Positions 38,293-47,102 of a DNA stretch of 64,000 nt are shown one piece after another. Source of the DNA: Clostridia bacterium. Lineage in GTDB: Bacteria > Bacillota > Clostridia > Christensenellales > CAG-138. The stretch covers positions 1-64,000 of the forward strand of contig JAUNJX010000005.1 in assembly GCA_030533005.1 (NCBI GenBank), in the 5' to 3' direction. Below the pieces are notes generated by a model that was given only the letters and a program-made list of their open reading frames with translations, had not been told where the DNA came from and ran no database searches. Position numbers and translations under genes: made by a program. The stretch's first letter is position 1; every line of letters starts with the position of its first letter.

Positions 38293-38573
38293 TATACCTC
38301 GAAATCCACCGACACGGAGGATTCCATGACGCTGTGGATGTAGTCGCGCACCGCGACGTGCGCGGGATGCTCCTTGTAGGCATTCAACCCCGCAAGATCG
38401 TCAAAGGTGCAGATCGCGCAAAGATGATAGGAGCGCTTGCTGTCCAGCACGTCCACCCCCACCTCCATATCCTTGAGAGAGGGCACCTTGCCCTTGAGGG
38501 ATAAAAGCATGGGTCTGATCTTCTCCGCCTCCGCCTTGTCGTTGTATTTATGACACACGATATGCCGTATCAT
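38292..38573 (-). CDS. Dabb (stress-responsive alpha/beta barrel) family protein
   Basis: A 93-residue dimeric ferredoxin-like protein. [19 protein letters not shown], the [20 protein letters not shown] stretch and [14 protein letters not shown] are the family hallmarks. Function is unknown in bacteria; some relatives act as small monooxygenases or cyclases. GGAGG lies 6-7 bp before the ATG. Between coaX (25 bp upstream) and uvrB (one-base overlap), so it is part of the same transcript. Confidence 0.88.
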   Translation of the reverse strand: MIRHIVCHKYNDKAEAEKIRPMLLSLKGKVPSLKDMEVGVDVLDSKRSYHLCAICTFDDLAGLNAYKEHPAHVAVRDYIHSVMESSVSVDFEV

Positions 38574-38598
38574 GTCGATTCCTCCTTCTTTTTATTGC

Positions 38599-39363
38599 TT
38601 ATTCATTCAGTGCGTAAATGTGCGCAAGGCCGTCCAGCGTCAGCGTCGGCACCACCTTGTCGATGGCGTGGGTGCCGTCGGCGATCATGCTGGCCATGCC
38701 GCCCGTGGCGACCACCGTGCAGGAGCACCCCGCCTCCGCCTCGATCTTGCGTATGAGATAATCCACCTGCCCCACAAAGCCGCGCGTAAGGCCGGAGCGT
38801 ATGCCGTCGGAGGTATTGCGGCCAATGACCTTGGCAGGCTTGATGAATTCCTCCTTGTTGAGCATGGAGGCTTTTTCCACCAGCGCGTCGGAGGACACCA
38901 TGATGCCGGGGCAGATCACGCCGCCGATCAGCTCCGCATGGTCGTCGATGACCGTGAAGGTGGTGGCGGTGCCAAAGTCCACCACGATGGAGGCGCCGTT
39001 TAGCGCATACGCGGCGACCGCGTTGCAGATGCGATCCGTACCGAGCTTTTTGGGGTCGTCGTAGGCGATCCTGATATCGAGCTTCAAATCCGGGCTTACC
39101 TGCATCAGCCGCACGCCCTCAAAATAGAGGGAGCACATATGCTCGATGGTATAATTGAGAGAGGGCACGACAGAGGAGAAGATGATGCCGTCCACATACG
39201 TCTTATCGATGCCCAAATGACGAAAAAAGCTTTCCACCTGTATGCCGTACTCGTCCGCTGTGCGTCCGCGTTCCGTGGTAAGCCGCCATGAATTTTGCAG
39301 CTTGCCTTCCTTGTAAAGCCCCGTTTTGATGTTGGTATTGCCGACGTCCAGTGCAAGAAGCAT
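38599..39363 (-). CDS. coaX: Type III pantothenate kinase
   Basis: A 254-residue kinase for the first step of coenzyme A synthesis (pantothenate to 4'-phosphopantothenate). The ASKHA-fold motifs are present: LALDVGNTNIKTG (phosphate 1, catalytic Asp), LGTDRICNAVAAYAL (pantothenate binding), VVDFGTATTFTVI (phosphate 2) and GGVICPGIM. GGGAGGG 4 bp before the ATG. Type III enzymes are insensitive to CoA feedback. First gene of the coaX-dabb-uvrB-uvrA-nitroreductase operon. Confidence 0.96.
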   Translation of the reverse strand: MLLALDVGNTNIKTGLYKEGKLQNSWRLTTERGRTADEYGIQVESFFRHLGIDKTYVDGIIFSSVVPSLNYTIEHMCSLYFEGVRLMQVSPDLKLDIRIAYDDPKKLGTDRICNAVAAYALNGASIVVDFGTATTFTVIDDHAELIGGVICPGIMVSSDALVEKASMLNKEEFIKPAKVIGRNTSDGIRSGLTRGFVGQVDYLIRKIEAEAGCSCTVVATGGMASMIADGTHAIDKVVPTLTLDGLAHIYALNE

Positions 39364-39396
39364 ATTGCCCTCCCTTTTTTCCGTTGATCGTTCTCT

Positions 39397-39425
39397 ATTA
39401 TAGCGGTTTTGCGCCCATGCTGCAA
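39397..39425 (-). promoter_or_regulatory. Promoter of the coaX-uvrBA operon
   Basis: On the minus strand TTGCAG (39420-39425), 17 bp, TATAAT (39397-39402). Confidence 0.75.
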
Positions 39426-39454
39426 TATATTCAGAAAACCCGCGCTTTCTTTGC

Positions 39455-39490
39455 TTTACATTGCCTGCGGCAACCCCTATAATTATAGGG
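39455..39490 (+). promoter_or_regulatory. Promoter of the VanW-family gene, covered by a perfect palindrome
   Basis: TTTACA (39455-39460), 17 bp, TATAAT (39478-39483). The -10 lies in the perfect 16-bp palindrome CCCTATAATTATAGGG (39475-39490), and the spacer holds TTGCC-TGC-GGCAA (39461-39473). Both look like operator elements. Confidence 0.7.
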
Positions 39491-39534
39491 TATGATATTT
39501 TGGCCGATTAGGGCGCAGGGATAAGGAGAGTGCG

Positions 39535-41139
39535 ATGGAATACGATACCGGCTACGAGCCGCGGCAGAAAAAAACAACGCAGGGCCACACCGCACGCGTC
39601 GTACTGATCACACTGTTGGTCGTTGCGCTCATCATGGGCGGCGTGCTTTTGACCTTGAAAATTCTCAACGACAAGGAGGAGGCCGCGCGGCAGGCCATCA
39701 TCCATTCCGATCTGTTCCACCCCGGCATCGAGGTGGGCGGCGTCGATGTAAGCAACATGACCTATGCGAACGCCGTAACGGCGTTACAGGCAAAGCAGGA
39801 TGAGGCGCTTGCGGACATGCGCTTCCTTTTTACCTGCAACGGCAGCAACTATACGGCGGACAGCACCTATTTCCTCGTATCCTCCGATGCGGATGAACAG
39901 CTTAAGGCCGCGTTCACGCTGGGGCGCGAGGGAACGCTGGAGCAATTGCAATCGGAGCTTGCGGATATCGCCGCAAACGGCCGCAGCTTTGACGTGACCT
40001 ACACCATAGATCCGGACGGCGCAAAATTTGAGGCGCTGATCCAGACCATCAGCCAGAAGATCGATAAAGACCCGACCGAGGCGACCTACACCGTCAAGCA
40101 GCTTCCTATTGATCCCGATACGGGCGGCATCGCCTGCTTTAACATAGGGCTGCCCAGCGAGGAGGCGATCAAGGAGGGCGCAACGCCGGTTACGGACGTG
40201 CGCGATCTTCGATTTGACTTCATCGAGGGCGAAAACGGCTGGGGCGTCAAGCATGACGAATTATACGATACCGTTGTTGCGCGCACCAAGGCGCGCGAAT
40301 GGGGTACCATCGAGGTGCCCCTGGGCGAGATCCCGCCCGTGGTCACGATAGAAACGCTCAAGCAGTCGCTCGTGCTGCGTTCCGAATCCATCACCAAATA
40401 CGCCGGTTCCTCTAACCGCGTATTCAACATCAAGAAGGCCGTGGGCAGCCTGTATGGGCTCGTGCTGCAGCCCGGCGAGAGCTTCAGCCATAACACGGCG
40501 CTGGGGGATCGCACCGAGGAGGGCGGCTGGAAGCTGGCGCCCGCGGTGATCGGCGGCGGCGCCAACCATGAGGATCAGCCCGGCGGCGGCGTTTGCCAGA
40601 CCTCTACCACGCTTTATCAGGCGGTGCTCATGAGCGATCTGCAGGTGGACGCCCGCAAGGGTCACAGCACCATGTCCTCCTATGCGGAGGGCGGGCTGGA
40701 CTGCACGATCGCAGACTCCACCACCGGCAACATCGATTTTCAGTTTACCAACAACACGAATGCCCCGATCTACATCTTCATGTGGCTGGAAACCAAATCC
40801 AAGCGCTGCCACGCGGAGATCTACGGCGAACCTTTTGCGGACGATTTCGATCATATCCAGCTTTATTCGGAGCTGATCGAGACCATCCCGCCCACGGCAG
40901 ACGTCTATACGCAGAATCCGCAGCTGTTCGCGCCCTATTGGCAGCAGCGCAATTCCGCCAAGGAGGGATATTCCTTTGACGCGTACAAGCTCTATATGAT
41001 GGGCGATACGGAGGTGCGGCGCGTCAAGATAGACAACACCGTTTACAAGATGCACCCCGCGCGCTTCTACGTCTGGCCCACATGGGCGGGCGAGGCGCTC
41101 GATCCGCTTTATCAGCTTCCGTATCAGTATACGGATTGA
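39535..41139 (+). CDS. VanW family cell-surface protein
   Basis: A 534-residue protein with one N-terminal membrane anchor (residues 22-44) and the rest outside. Residues 55-230 contain peptidoglycan-binding-4-like repeats (GIEVGGVDVSNMTYANAVTA). Residues 295-440 form the VanW domain: RVFNIKKAVGSLYGLVLQPG, SFSHNTALGDRTEEGGW and PGGGVCQTSTTLYQAVL. VanW proteins accompany some vancomycin-resistance clusters but are common in Clostridia without resistance; no van genes are present, so a general cell-wall role is more likely. AAGGAGAG lies before the ATG. A terminator follows. Confidence 0.88.
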   Translation: MEYDTGYEPRQKKTTQGHTARVVLITLLVVALIMGGVLLTLKILNDKEEAARQAIIHSDLFHPGIEVGGVDVSNMTYANAVTALQAKQDEALADMRFLFTCNGSNYTADSTYFLVSSDADEQLKAAFTLGREGTLEQLQSELADIAANGRSFDVTYTIDPDGAKFEALIQTISQKIDKDPTEATYTVKQLPIDPDTGGIACFNIGLPSEEAIKEGATPVTDVRDLRFDFIEGENGWGVKHDELYDTVVARTKAREWGTIEVPLGEIPPVVTIETLKQSLVLRSESITKYAGSSNRVFNIKKAVGSLYGLVLQPGESFSHNTALGDRTEEGGWKLAPAVIGGGANHEDQPGGGVCQTSTTLYQAVLMSDLQVDARKGHSTMSSYAEGGLDCTIADSTTGNIDFQFTNNTNAPIYIFMWLETKSKRCHAEIYGEPFADDFDHIQLYSELIETIPPTADVYTQNPQLFAPYWQQRNSAKEGYSFDAYKLYMMGDTEVRRVKIDNTVYKMHPARFYVWPTWAGEALDPLYQLPYQYTD

Positions 41140-41148
41140 TGTTTTTTT

Positions 41149-41182
41149 GCGGCAAAGGTCATTCGGCCTTTGCCGCTTTTTT
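41149..41182 (+). terminator. Intrinsic terminator after the VanW gene
   Basis: GCGGCAAAGG pairs perfectly with CCTTTGCCGC around an 8-base loop, with six T behind it and a T-run before it. Confidence 0.9.
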
Positions 41183-41256
41183 GAGGCACCCGGATCGATT
41201 TTCCCTTTTGCGCCGCTAAAATTCCGCAATTTTCAGTGCATTTTTCAAATCGTTTC

Positions 41257-41285
41257 TTGTGAAGTGTACCATGATGCGTTATACT
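41257..41285 (+). promoter_or_regulatory. Promoter of the hybrid histidine kinase
   Basis: TTGTGA (41257-41262), 17 bp, TATACT (41280-41285). The leader of about 110 nt contains a GGATC-GCT-GATCC hairpin followed by GCCC and six T (41341-41363), which could act as an attenuator. Confidence 0.6.
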
Positions 41286-41402
41286 ATGATTGTATATCGA
41301 TATCTCATTTTGATACTATCGTGTCGGTCGGCGTCTGCAAGGATCGCTGATCCGCCCTTTTTTAAACCGCCTATCCTGATTCGTTGATCTGGAGGAAACA
41401 GC

Positions 41403-44400
41403 ATGACCGCTGAAAGCAGCAACACAAGGTCAAATGAGCAAAAAGATGTCGTCTATTTGTCCATGCTTGACGCCGTGCCGGGCGCGTTTGCGATTTGCCG
41501 CGTGGAGGAGGGGGCGCTCGTTACCGAATTTGCAAACTCCGCCATAGGTGAGCTTGTTGGCTTATCGCAGGAGGAGCTTTTGCAAACGGAGCCCAAGGAC
41601 TGGATTTACGCGGACGACGCAGCGCTGTTTCGCAGCACCTTTCGCCGTGCCGCCGCGAAGCAGGAGGGCTTTTCCGCCATGTGCCGCACCCGCCGCCGCG
41701 CGGACGGCTCTATGGCGCGCATCTATGCCGAATACCTGCCGCGCGTCGCCGCGGACGATACGCTGCGCTATTTTATCCGCTACACCAACATCACCGAAAA
41801 ACGTCTGCAGGAATTGGAGCAGGACAATCGTTTCAACGACGTCATGCAAACCATGGCCACAGGCTTTGCTATCATCAGCCTGGAGCCCAACGGGCGCTGT
41901 CCCGTGCTCTACATCAATCCCGCCATGTGCAAGCTGTTGGGCGGCACGCAGGAGGAGATTCTTGCCATCTATAAGCATGATGTGCTGCTCGGCGCCCATC
42001 CGGAGGACTTGCCGCACCTGACGGCGCAGCTTCAGGAGGATATTCTGGGCGACAACGATTCCTCCTCCGTTTGCAGGATCAAGGATTGCAAGGGGAAATA
42101 TATATGGGTGCAGATCGCGTCGCGCTGTGTGCGCACCGGCGGACGGTCATACCTGTATTGCTCCTTTGCGGATATCTCGGAATTCTTAGAAAAGGAAGCC
42201 CTGCGCCGCGACAAGGAGGATCTGGAGGATCATCTCGCGGGTGTGGCGCGTTTCCTCAGCTGTGATATGTGGACCTACGACATCGAAACGCAGGTCGTTC
42301 ATCAATTTAAAAAAATGCCCGCCTTCCCCAATCTCTCCACCATCATTGAAGGCGGCTGCGACAGCCTGCTAGAGGGCGTACCCGTTCATCCCGACGATGT
42401 GGAGCAGTACCGGGACGTGTTCCGCCGCATCCATTTTGGCGAGGAAGTCATCATCTCGGAGTTCCGCATATTGGAGAATTACGCCCATCTTCGAGCCGGC
42501 TGGGTTCGGCAGATCTATACGGTCAAAAAGGACGCGTTCGGCGAGCCTATGGAAGCATGGGGCATCGCCGTGGACGTCAACGATGAAAAACAGGCGCGTG
42601 AGAAATACGAGACGCAGCTTTTCCGCCGCACATCGGTAGACGCGAGCGCGTTAGGCTACACCTGCTGGAACCTGACGCAAAACGCGGTGCTGCTGCTGGA
42701 CTTCAAAAACATACCGCCCAAGACTGCCGCACCCTATCTGGGCGCGTCGCTGGACAGGATGCTGGAGCTGGCGCAGGACAGGCTGACGCTGACCATCACG
42801 GACGCCGAGCGCATCTTTCGGCTTGTCAACCGGAAAAGCCTGCTGGAAGCCTTCCGCAACGAACGCCCCGTCAGCTGCGAATGCCAGTATATAGACAAGG
42901 ACGGCGATTTCCGCTGGGGGCGGGTCGAGGTTTCCTTCCTCGTCGAGCCGGCCAGCAAGGACGTGCTCGCTTTCGTGCATATCTTGGACATCACGGACAA
43001 GAAGGTGGCGCAGGATCTGATCGAATCCACCGTGCGCTATGACTACGAGGTGGTGGGACGCGTAGACGTGCTGCGCGACAGCGTGATCCACCTTGTCACC
43101 AGCGACAAGCGCGTCGCCGGCATACAGGACAAGGCGCGTGTCAGCGACCTTGTGGGAAAATTCCTCCCCTATGTCCGGGAGGAGGATCGCGCCCGCTTCA
43201 TCTCCTCCTTCGATGCGCGCAATATTCTTAAGGAGCTGGCGCAGAAGGATACCTACGAATTCACCGTGCATGCAGAGGATGCGGACGGCAACATTCGCGT
43301 CAAGCGCATACGCTTTGCCGATTATGACAGGCAGCGCGGTTTGCTGCTTTATACCCGCAGCGACATCACCGAAACCATCACCCAGCAAGAGCAGCAGCAG
43401 GACGCGTTGGCAGCGGCGCTGCAGGCAGCCGAAAACGCGAACGCCGCCAAAACGGAATTCTTCTCCCGCATGAGCCACGATATCCGCACGCCCATGAACG
43501 CCATTATGGGCATGACGCTGCTCGCCTCCCAAAGCCTTGGCGACGATAAGGCGGTGGGCGAATATTTAAGCAAAATCCACACCTCCTCGCGCTTCCTTCT
43601 GGCTCTTATCAACGACATACTGGATATGAGCCGCATCGAAAGCGGCAAGCTGCAGCTTCGCAGCGAGCCCTTTGACATGGCGGAGCTTTTAAGCGCCATC
43701 AACGAGATCATCGCCGTGCAGGCAGGCAGCAAGGCGATCCATTTTGAAAGCGTGTTCCATGCCTCGCTGGATCGCCGCTATATCGGGGATCGGATGAAGC
43801 TTGAGCAGATTCTGCTAAACGTCCTGGGCAACGCGATCAAATTTACCGACGGCGGCGGCAGCATCACCTTTGACGCCCGCGAGCTGGAACGCACCGACGA
43901 CGTCGCCACGCTGCGCTTTATCGTCACCGATACCGGTATCGGCATAAGTGAAACGTTTTTAGAGCACATGTTCGAGCCCTTTTCACAAGAAAACGCGCGC
44001 CCCGCCATCAACGGCGGCACAGGGCTGGGCATGGCCATCACCCAACGCCTCGTCGAACGCATGGGCGGCGGGATCCAGGTGCACTCCGTACAGGAGGAGG
44101 GCACAGAATTCACCGTAACCCTATGCCTTGGCGTCACAAAAGACCGCGCGCAGCATCCGGAGGAAGAAGCGCCGGCGCAAGCCGTTCCGCTTGCAGCGCT
44201 TGATTTTACAGGCCGACGCGTGCTCTTGGCGGAGGATCATCCGCTCAACATGCAGGTTGCCCAGCGTCTTTTGGAGCATGAGGGCTTTGTTGTGGACACA
44301 GCCGAAAACGGCCAGCTGGCGATTGACGCCTTTGCCGCCTCAAAAGAGGGCTGCTACGACGTCATTCTCATGGATATCCGCATGCCCGTCATGGACGGTT

Positions 44401-44594
44401 TGGCGGCCACCAAAGCCATTCGCGCCCTGGAGCATCCCGACGCGAAAAGCATCCCCATCATCGCCATGACGGCCAACGCCTTTGAGGAGGACGTAAAAAA
44501 GAGCCTTGCGGCGGGCATCGACGCGCATCTTGCCAAGCCCATCGAGCCCGATATGCTCTTTCAAACGCTTTACAAATTCATCAATAAAAAGTAG
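41403..44594 (+). CDS. Cytosolic hybrid sensor histidine kinase, multiple PAS domains and receiver
   Basis: A 1063-residue protein without membrane segments. Four or five PAS-type blocks fill residues 14-665 (for example MLDAVPGAFAICRVEEGALV, MATGFAIISLEPNGRC, and a PAC-like RYFIRYTNITEKRLQELEQD). The kinase core follows: H-box FFSRMSHDIRTPMNAIMGM (His at about 692), N-box LNVLGNAIKFTDGGG, G-boxes TDTGIGI and GTGLGMAIT. The C-terminal receiver (about 935-1060) has VLLAEDHPLNMQVAQ, phospho-acceptor Asp in VILMDIRMPVMDG and the Lys in HLAKPIEPD. The output partner is unknown. TGGAGGAAA lies before the ATG. It stands alone between two terminators. Confidence 0.93.
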   Translation: MTAESSNTRSNEQKDVVYLSMLDAVPGAFAICRVEEGALVTEFANSAIGELVGLSQEELLQTEPKDWIYADDAALFRSTFRRAAAKQEGFSAMCRTRRRADGSMARIYAEYLPRVAADDTLRYFIRYTNITEKRLQELEQDNRFNDVMQTMATGFAIISLEPNGRCPVLYINPAMCKLLGGTQEEILAIYKHDVLLGAHPEDLPHLTAQLQEDILGDNDSSSVCRIKDCKGKYIWVQIASRCVRTGGRSYLYCSFADISEFLEKEALRRDKEDLEDHLAGVARFLSCDMWTYDIETQVVHQFKKMPAFPNLSTIIEGGCDSLLEGVPVHPDDVEQYRDVFRRIHFGEEVIISEFRILENYAHLRAGWVRQIYTVKKDAFGEPMEAWGIAVDVNDEKQAREKYETQLFRRTSVDASALGYTCWNLTQNAVLLLDFKNIPPKTAAPYLGASLDRMLELAQDRLTLTITDAERIFRLVNRKSLLEAFRNERPVSCECQYIDKDGDFRWGRVEVSFLVEPASKDVLAFVHILDITDKKVAQDLIESTVRYDYEVVGRVDVLRDSVIHLVTSDKRVAGIQDKARVSDLVGKFLPYVREEDRARFISSFDARNILKELAQKDTYEFTVHAEDADGNIRVKRIRFADYDRQRGLLLYTRSDITETITQQEQQQDALAAALQAAENANAAKTEFFSRMSHDIRTPMNAIMGMTLLASQSLGDDKAVGEYLSKIHTSSRFLLALINDILDMSRIESGKLQLRSEPFDMAELLSAINEIIAVQAGSKAIHFESVFHASLDRRYIGDRMKLEQILLNVLGNAIKFTDGGGSITFDARELERTDDVATLRFIVTDTGIGISETFLEHMFEPFSQENARPAINGGTGLGMAITQRLVERMGGGIQVHSVQEEGTEFTVTLCLGVTKDRAQHPEEEAPAQAVPLAALDFTGRRVLLAEDHPLNMQVAQRLLEHEGFVVDTAENGQLAIDAFAASKEGCYDVILMDIRMPVMDGLAATKAIRALEHPDAKSIPIIAMTANAFEEDVKKSLAAGIDAHLAKPIEPDMLFQTLYKFINKK

Positions 44595-44608
44595 AGACGG
44601 CTATCTTT

Positions 44609-44638
44609 CGGCGGGGGTATCCCCCGCCGCTTTCTTTT
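44609..44638 (+). terminator. Intrinsic terminator after the hybrid kinase
   Basis: CGGCGGGGG and CCCCCGCCG form a perfect 9-bp stem with a 3-base loop, followed by CTTTCTTTT. Confidence 0.88.
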
Positions 44639-44727
44639 GCCCTTCGTAGGGGTCGATCGCATATTGCTGTATCACGGGATTGACCGGCGCGCACACGCCA
44701 GCTTCGCTTGAACCGGTGCTTCTTGCT

Positions 44728-44928
44728 CTACGCTTCCGCTTCCCAGAACAATTCGTCCAACGTCTTGCCCAGCACCCGGCAAATGGCGATGCACAGGCGA
44801 ATGGTCGGGTTATAATCCCCCATCTCGATGGCGTTGATGGTTTGGCGGGAGACGTTCACCGCGTCGGCCAGCTGCTGCTGGGAAAGATCCAACGCCGCGC
44901 GGGCGGATTTCAGGCGCAGATTTTTCAT
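44728..44928 (-). CDS. Small XRE-family helix-turn-helix regulator
   Basis: A 66-residue DNA-binding protein that is all helix-turn-helix: LRLKSARAALDLSQQQLADA, VNVSRQTINAIEMGDYNPTI, LGKTLDELFWEAEA. This is the YozG/'antitoxin-like' short XRE class which commonly travels with a small membrane protein, as here (the stop of 44931-45479 is 2 bp upstream). It probably autoregulates the pair. GCAGGTG stands before the ATG. Confidence 0.9.
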   Translation of the reverse strand: MKNLRLKSARAALDLSQQQLADAVNVSRQTINAIEMGDYNPTIRLCIAICRVLGKTLDELFWEAEA

Positions 44929-44930
44929 GG

Positions 44931-45479
44931 CTACACCTGCCCGTCCCGCTCTTTACGCCGATCCAAGGCGCGCTTTAGCGCCATCATGGCGATGATCACG
45001 GCCAGCATCACGGCGATCACCAGATTCACGCAGCGATAGGTGAGCATGCCGTTTTCCACCATGCTGTCCGATGCGTGCAGATACATGCTCGCCGACCCAA
45101 GGTTCGCAAGCATGATCAGCCCCATGATCAAATAGGTATTGCGCGGCGGCTCCCGAAAGGACATGTAGGCGTCCTGCCAGATGCAGATCGTCGCAAACAC
45201 CAGCGTGGATACGCAGATGCCCAAGAACGCGCAGGTCATCGTATCGCACCAGCGGATACCCGTCATTTGATCGAATACACCCACAGCGCACGCATAGCCG
45301 ATGGCTGTAAAAAACGCGTACTTATACGCCGTGCCCTGCGCAAGCTTCTGCCGCTCGTCATATTCACGCTTGTTAACGCCGGTGCGCTTCCTGACGATAT
45401 ACGCGATCACGCCGAACAGCAGGATGCACACCGCCATGCCGACCACCATGCCCCAAATGTATGCTTTACTTCTTACCAT
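44931..45479 (-). CDS. Membrane protein partnered with the XRE regulator
   Basis: A 182-residue integral membrane protein with about five helices: YIWGMVVGMAVCILLFGVIA, YKYAFFTAIGYACAVGVF, AFLGICVSTLVFATICIW, YLIMGLIMLANLGSASMYL and LVIAVMLAVIIAMMAL. The loop after TM1 carries REYDERQKLAQG, a motif seen in membrane proteins encoded beside short XRE regulators. Function is unknown. AAGGAGG lies 9 bp before the ATG; a consensus promoter is directly upstream. The two genes form a small operon. Confidence 0.8.
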   Translation of the reverse strand: MVRSKAYIWGMVVGMAVCILLFGVIAYIVRKRTGVNKREYDERQKLAQGTAYKYAFFTAIGYACAVGVFDQMTGIRWCDTMTCAFLGICVSTLVFATICIWQDAYMSFREPPRNTYLIMGLIMLANLGSASMYLHASDSMVENGMLTYRCVNLVIAVMLAVIIAMMALKRALDRRKERDGQV

Positions 45480-45508
45480 GTTCTTCGTCCTCCTTAATTA
45501 CATGGCAT

Positions 45509-45537
45509 ATTGTAAAGCATACATTTTGTTTTGTCAA
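45509..45537 (-). promoter_or_regulatory. SigA-type promoter of the membrane protein/XRE operon
   Basis: On the minus strand TTGACA (45532-45537, perfect -35), 17 bp, TACAAT (45509-45514). The AT-rich inverted repeat ATATTTT-AC-AAAATAT (45540-45555) lies directly upstream and may be an operator. Confidence 0.8.
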
Positions 45538-45566
45538 CTATATTTTACAAAATATCAAGCAGCTTT

Positions 45567-45935
45567 CTATTTCTTGGTTTTTGGGGTGAAGATGACGGCG
45601 TTGAGGTAGCCAAACAGGATCGCCGCGGCCACACCACCCGCCGTCCCCTTGATGCCGCCCGTGAAGGCGCCCAGCACGCCCTCCTGCGCGGCTCCCTCCA
45701 TGGCGCCCTTTGCAAGCGCGTAGCCAAAGCCCGTGAGCGGCGTTGTCGCGCCCGCGCCGCCCAGCTTTACCAGCGGCTCGTACAGGCCAAGCGCCGTAAG
45801 CGCCACGCCCGCCGTGACAAAGATCACCAGAATGCGCGCGGGCGTAAGGCGCGTGAGGCTGATGAGCAGCTGGCCGATCACGCAGATCGCCCCGCCTATT
45901 ACAAAGCACCATACATAATCCATCAACGAGCTCAT
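45567..45935 (-). CDS. spoVAE: Stage V sporulation protein AE (SpoVAEb)
   Basis: A 122-residue membrane protein with three to four helices (YVWCFVIGGAICVIGQLLI, RILVIFVTAGVALTALGLY, GGVAAAILFGYLNAVIF). GGAGATTPLTGFGYALAKG and QEGVLGAFTGGIKGTAGG are diagnostic of the SpoVAC/SpoVAE fold. In spores it belongs to the SpoVA channel that moves Ca2+-dipicolinate into the forespore and out at germination. GAAAGGAGG before the ATG; it overlaps the spoVAD stop. Confidence 0.94.
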   Translation of the reverse strand: MSSLMDYVWCFVIGGAICVIGQLLISLTRLTPARILVIFVTAGVALTALGLYEPLVKLGGAGATTPLTGFGYALAKGAMEGAAQEGVLGAFTGGIKGTAGGVAAAILFGYLNAVIFTPKTKK

Positions 45936-46969
45936 ACGCTCCTCCTTTCCAACACCACGGCATGCGCGATGCCGGGTATACTGTCGCTTTGCATGGTAGC
46001 AGTGGGGCTCAACAGCGCCCCCGTCGCCATGATGATGGCACGTTTGAAATCGCCCGCCTCCATGCGTTTGAGTAGATACCCATTGAGCACCGCCGCGGAG
46101 CAGCCGCAGCCGCTGCCGCCGCAATCTACGTTCTGCGTGTTTGGGTCGAATATGGCGTTGCCGCAATCCAAATGCCGCTCCCCCAGCGCCAGACCCTTAT
46201 GTGCGCACAGCTCCCGGAACATCGTGCTTCCAAAGCTGCCCAGATCCCCCGTGACGACCAGATCGTAATCCGAAAGCGCGCGGCCGGTATCCTTAAGATG
46301 CGTCGCAAGCGTGTCCGCCGCGGCGGGCGCCATGGCAGCCCCCATGTTGGCCGCGTCCGTAATGCCAAGATCCACCACCCGGCCTATGGTGCCATGCGTG
46401 ATGCAAAGCGTATGGTAAACGCGGGCATTGGCTTCCCCTTCGGCGCAAAGCACCGTGCAGCCCGCCGCCGTCACGGTGCGCTGCGCCGTGGGCGGGTTTT
46501 GTCCGCCCATCTCCAAGGGCAGCCTGTACTGCCGCTCCGCCGTGCAGAAATGGCTTGTGGCCACGCAGGCCACATGGTTCGCGTAGCCGCCATCCAGCAG
46601 CACAGAGCCTAGAAGCAGGCTTTCGGTCATGGTGGAGCAGGCGCTGTACAGACCCAAAAATGGCGCGTTCAGCTCGCGTGCCGCGTAGTTGGCAGAGATG
46701 AGCTGATTCAAAAGATCGCCGCCAAGAAGGCAGTCCAGCGCCTCCGGCTGCATGCCAAGCTTGGAGAGCGCGCAGTGCACGCTGGAGATAAACATCTTGC
46801 GCTCCGCCTTCTCCCAGCTTTCCTCGCCCCATGTATCCTCCGGCATCACGGTGTCGAAAAATTCTCCCAGCGGTCCCGCCGCCTCCATCTGGCTGACGAT
46901 GGCCGCGGAGGATATGATCTGCGGCGGCTGGCGGAACAAAAGGGTCTGTCTACCGATACGGTTGCGCAT
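45932..46969 (-). CDS. spoVAD: Stage V sporulation protein AD
   Basis: A 345-residue thiolase-fold protein that binds dipicolinic acid. Family blocks are GRQTLLFRQPPQIISSAAIV, GGDLLNQLISANYAARELN, GLYSACSTMTESL, ATSHFCTAERQYRLPLEMGG and DCGGSGCGCSAAVLNGYLL. The start is the ATG at 46969, with GAGGAG 8 bp upstream; a TTG two codons earlier is too close to that site. It precedes spoVAE with overlap. spoVAC, normally next to it, is 5 kb away, so this gene has its own forespore-type promoter. Confidence 0.96.
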   Translation of the reverse strand: MRNRIGRQTLLFRQPPQIISSAAIVSQMEAAGPLGEFFDTVMPEDTWGEESWEKAERKMFISSVHCALSKLGMQPEALDCLLGGDLLNQLISANYAARELNAPFLGLYSACSTMTESLLLGSVLLDGGYANHVACVATSHFCTAERQYRLPLEMGGQNPPTAQRTVTAAGCTVLCAEGEANARVYHTLCITHGTIGRVVDLGITDAANMGAAMAPAAADTLATHLKDTGRALSDYDLVVTGDLGSFGSTMFRELCAHKGLALGERHLDCGNAIFDPNTQNVDCGGSGCGCSAAVLNGYLLKRMEAGDFKRAIIMATGALLSPTATMQSDSIPGIAHAVVLERRSV

Positions 46970-46984
46970 AAACAATGCTCCTCA

Positions 46985-47030
46985 TTTCATATTTTGTTTT
47001 AGTATGCCGCACTTCGCCGCCCAAACATGC
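46985..47030 (-). promoter_or_regulatory. Forespore (SigG-type) promoter of spoVAD-spoVAE
   Basis: On the minus strand the -10 is CATACTA (47000-47006), matching CATNNTA, with GCATG (47026-47030) upstream as -35; the spacing is 19 bp by this alignment, one more than usual. The block 46985-47010 is identical at 24 of 26 positions to 52801-52826 before the spoVAC operon. Confidence 0.65.
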
Positions 47031-47036
47031 GCCGGC

Positions 47037-47071
47037 AAAAAATAAAACAGCCGCGTTTTTTGCGACTGTTC
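47037..47071 (-). terminator. Intrinsic terminator after the EAL gene
   Basis: On the minus strand ACAGTCGC and GCGGCTGT pair (one G-U) around a 7-base loop, followed by TTTATTTTTT. Confidence 0.8.
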
Positions 47072-47102
47072 AGACTATCGACGATCATAAACGCAGCATC
47101 CG

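Noticed and set aside
39535-41139. Vancomycin resistance from the VanW protein
   Set aside because: No vanH/A/X or vanRS genes are near, and VanW-domain proteins are common in susceptible Clostridia.
41286-41402. A c-di-GMP or other known riboswitch before the hybrid kinase
   Set aside because: I found none of the conserved core strings of the known classes.
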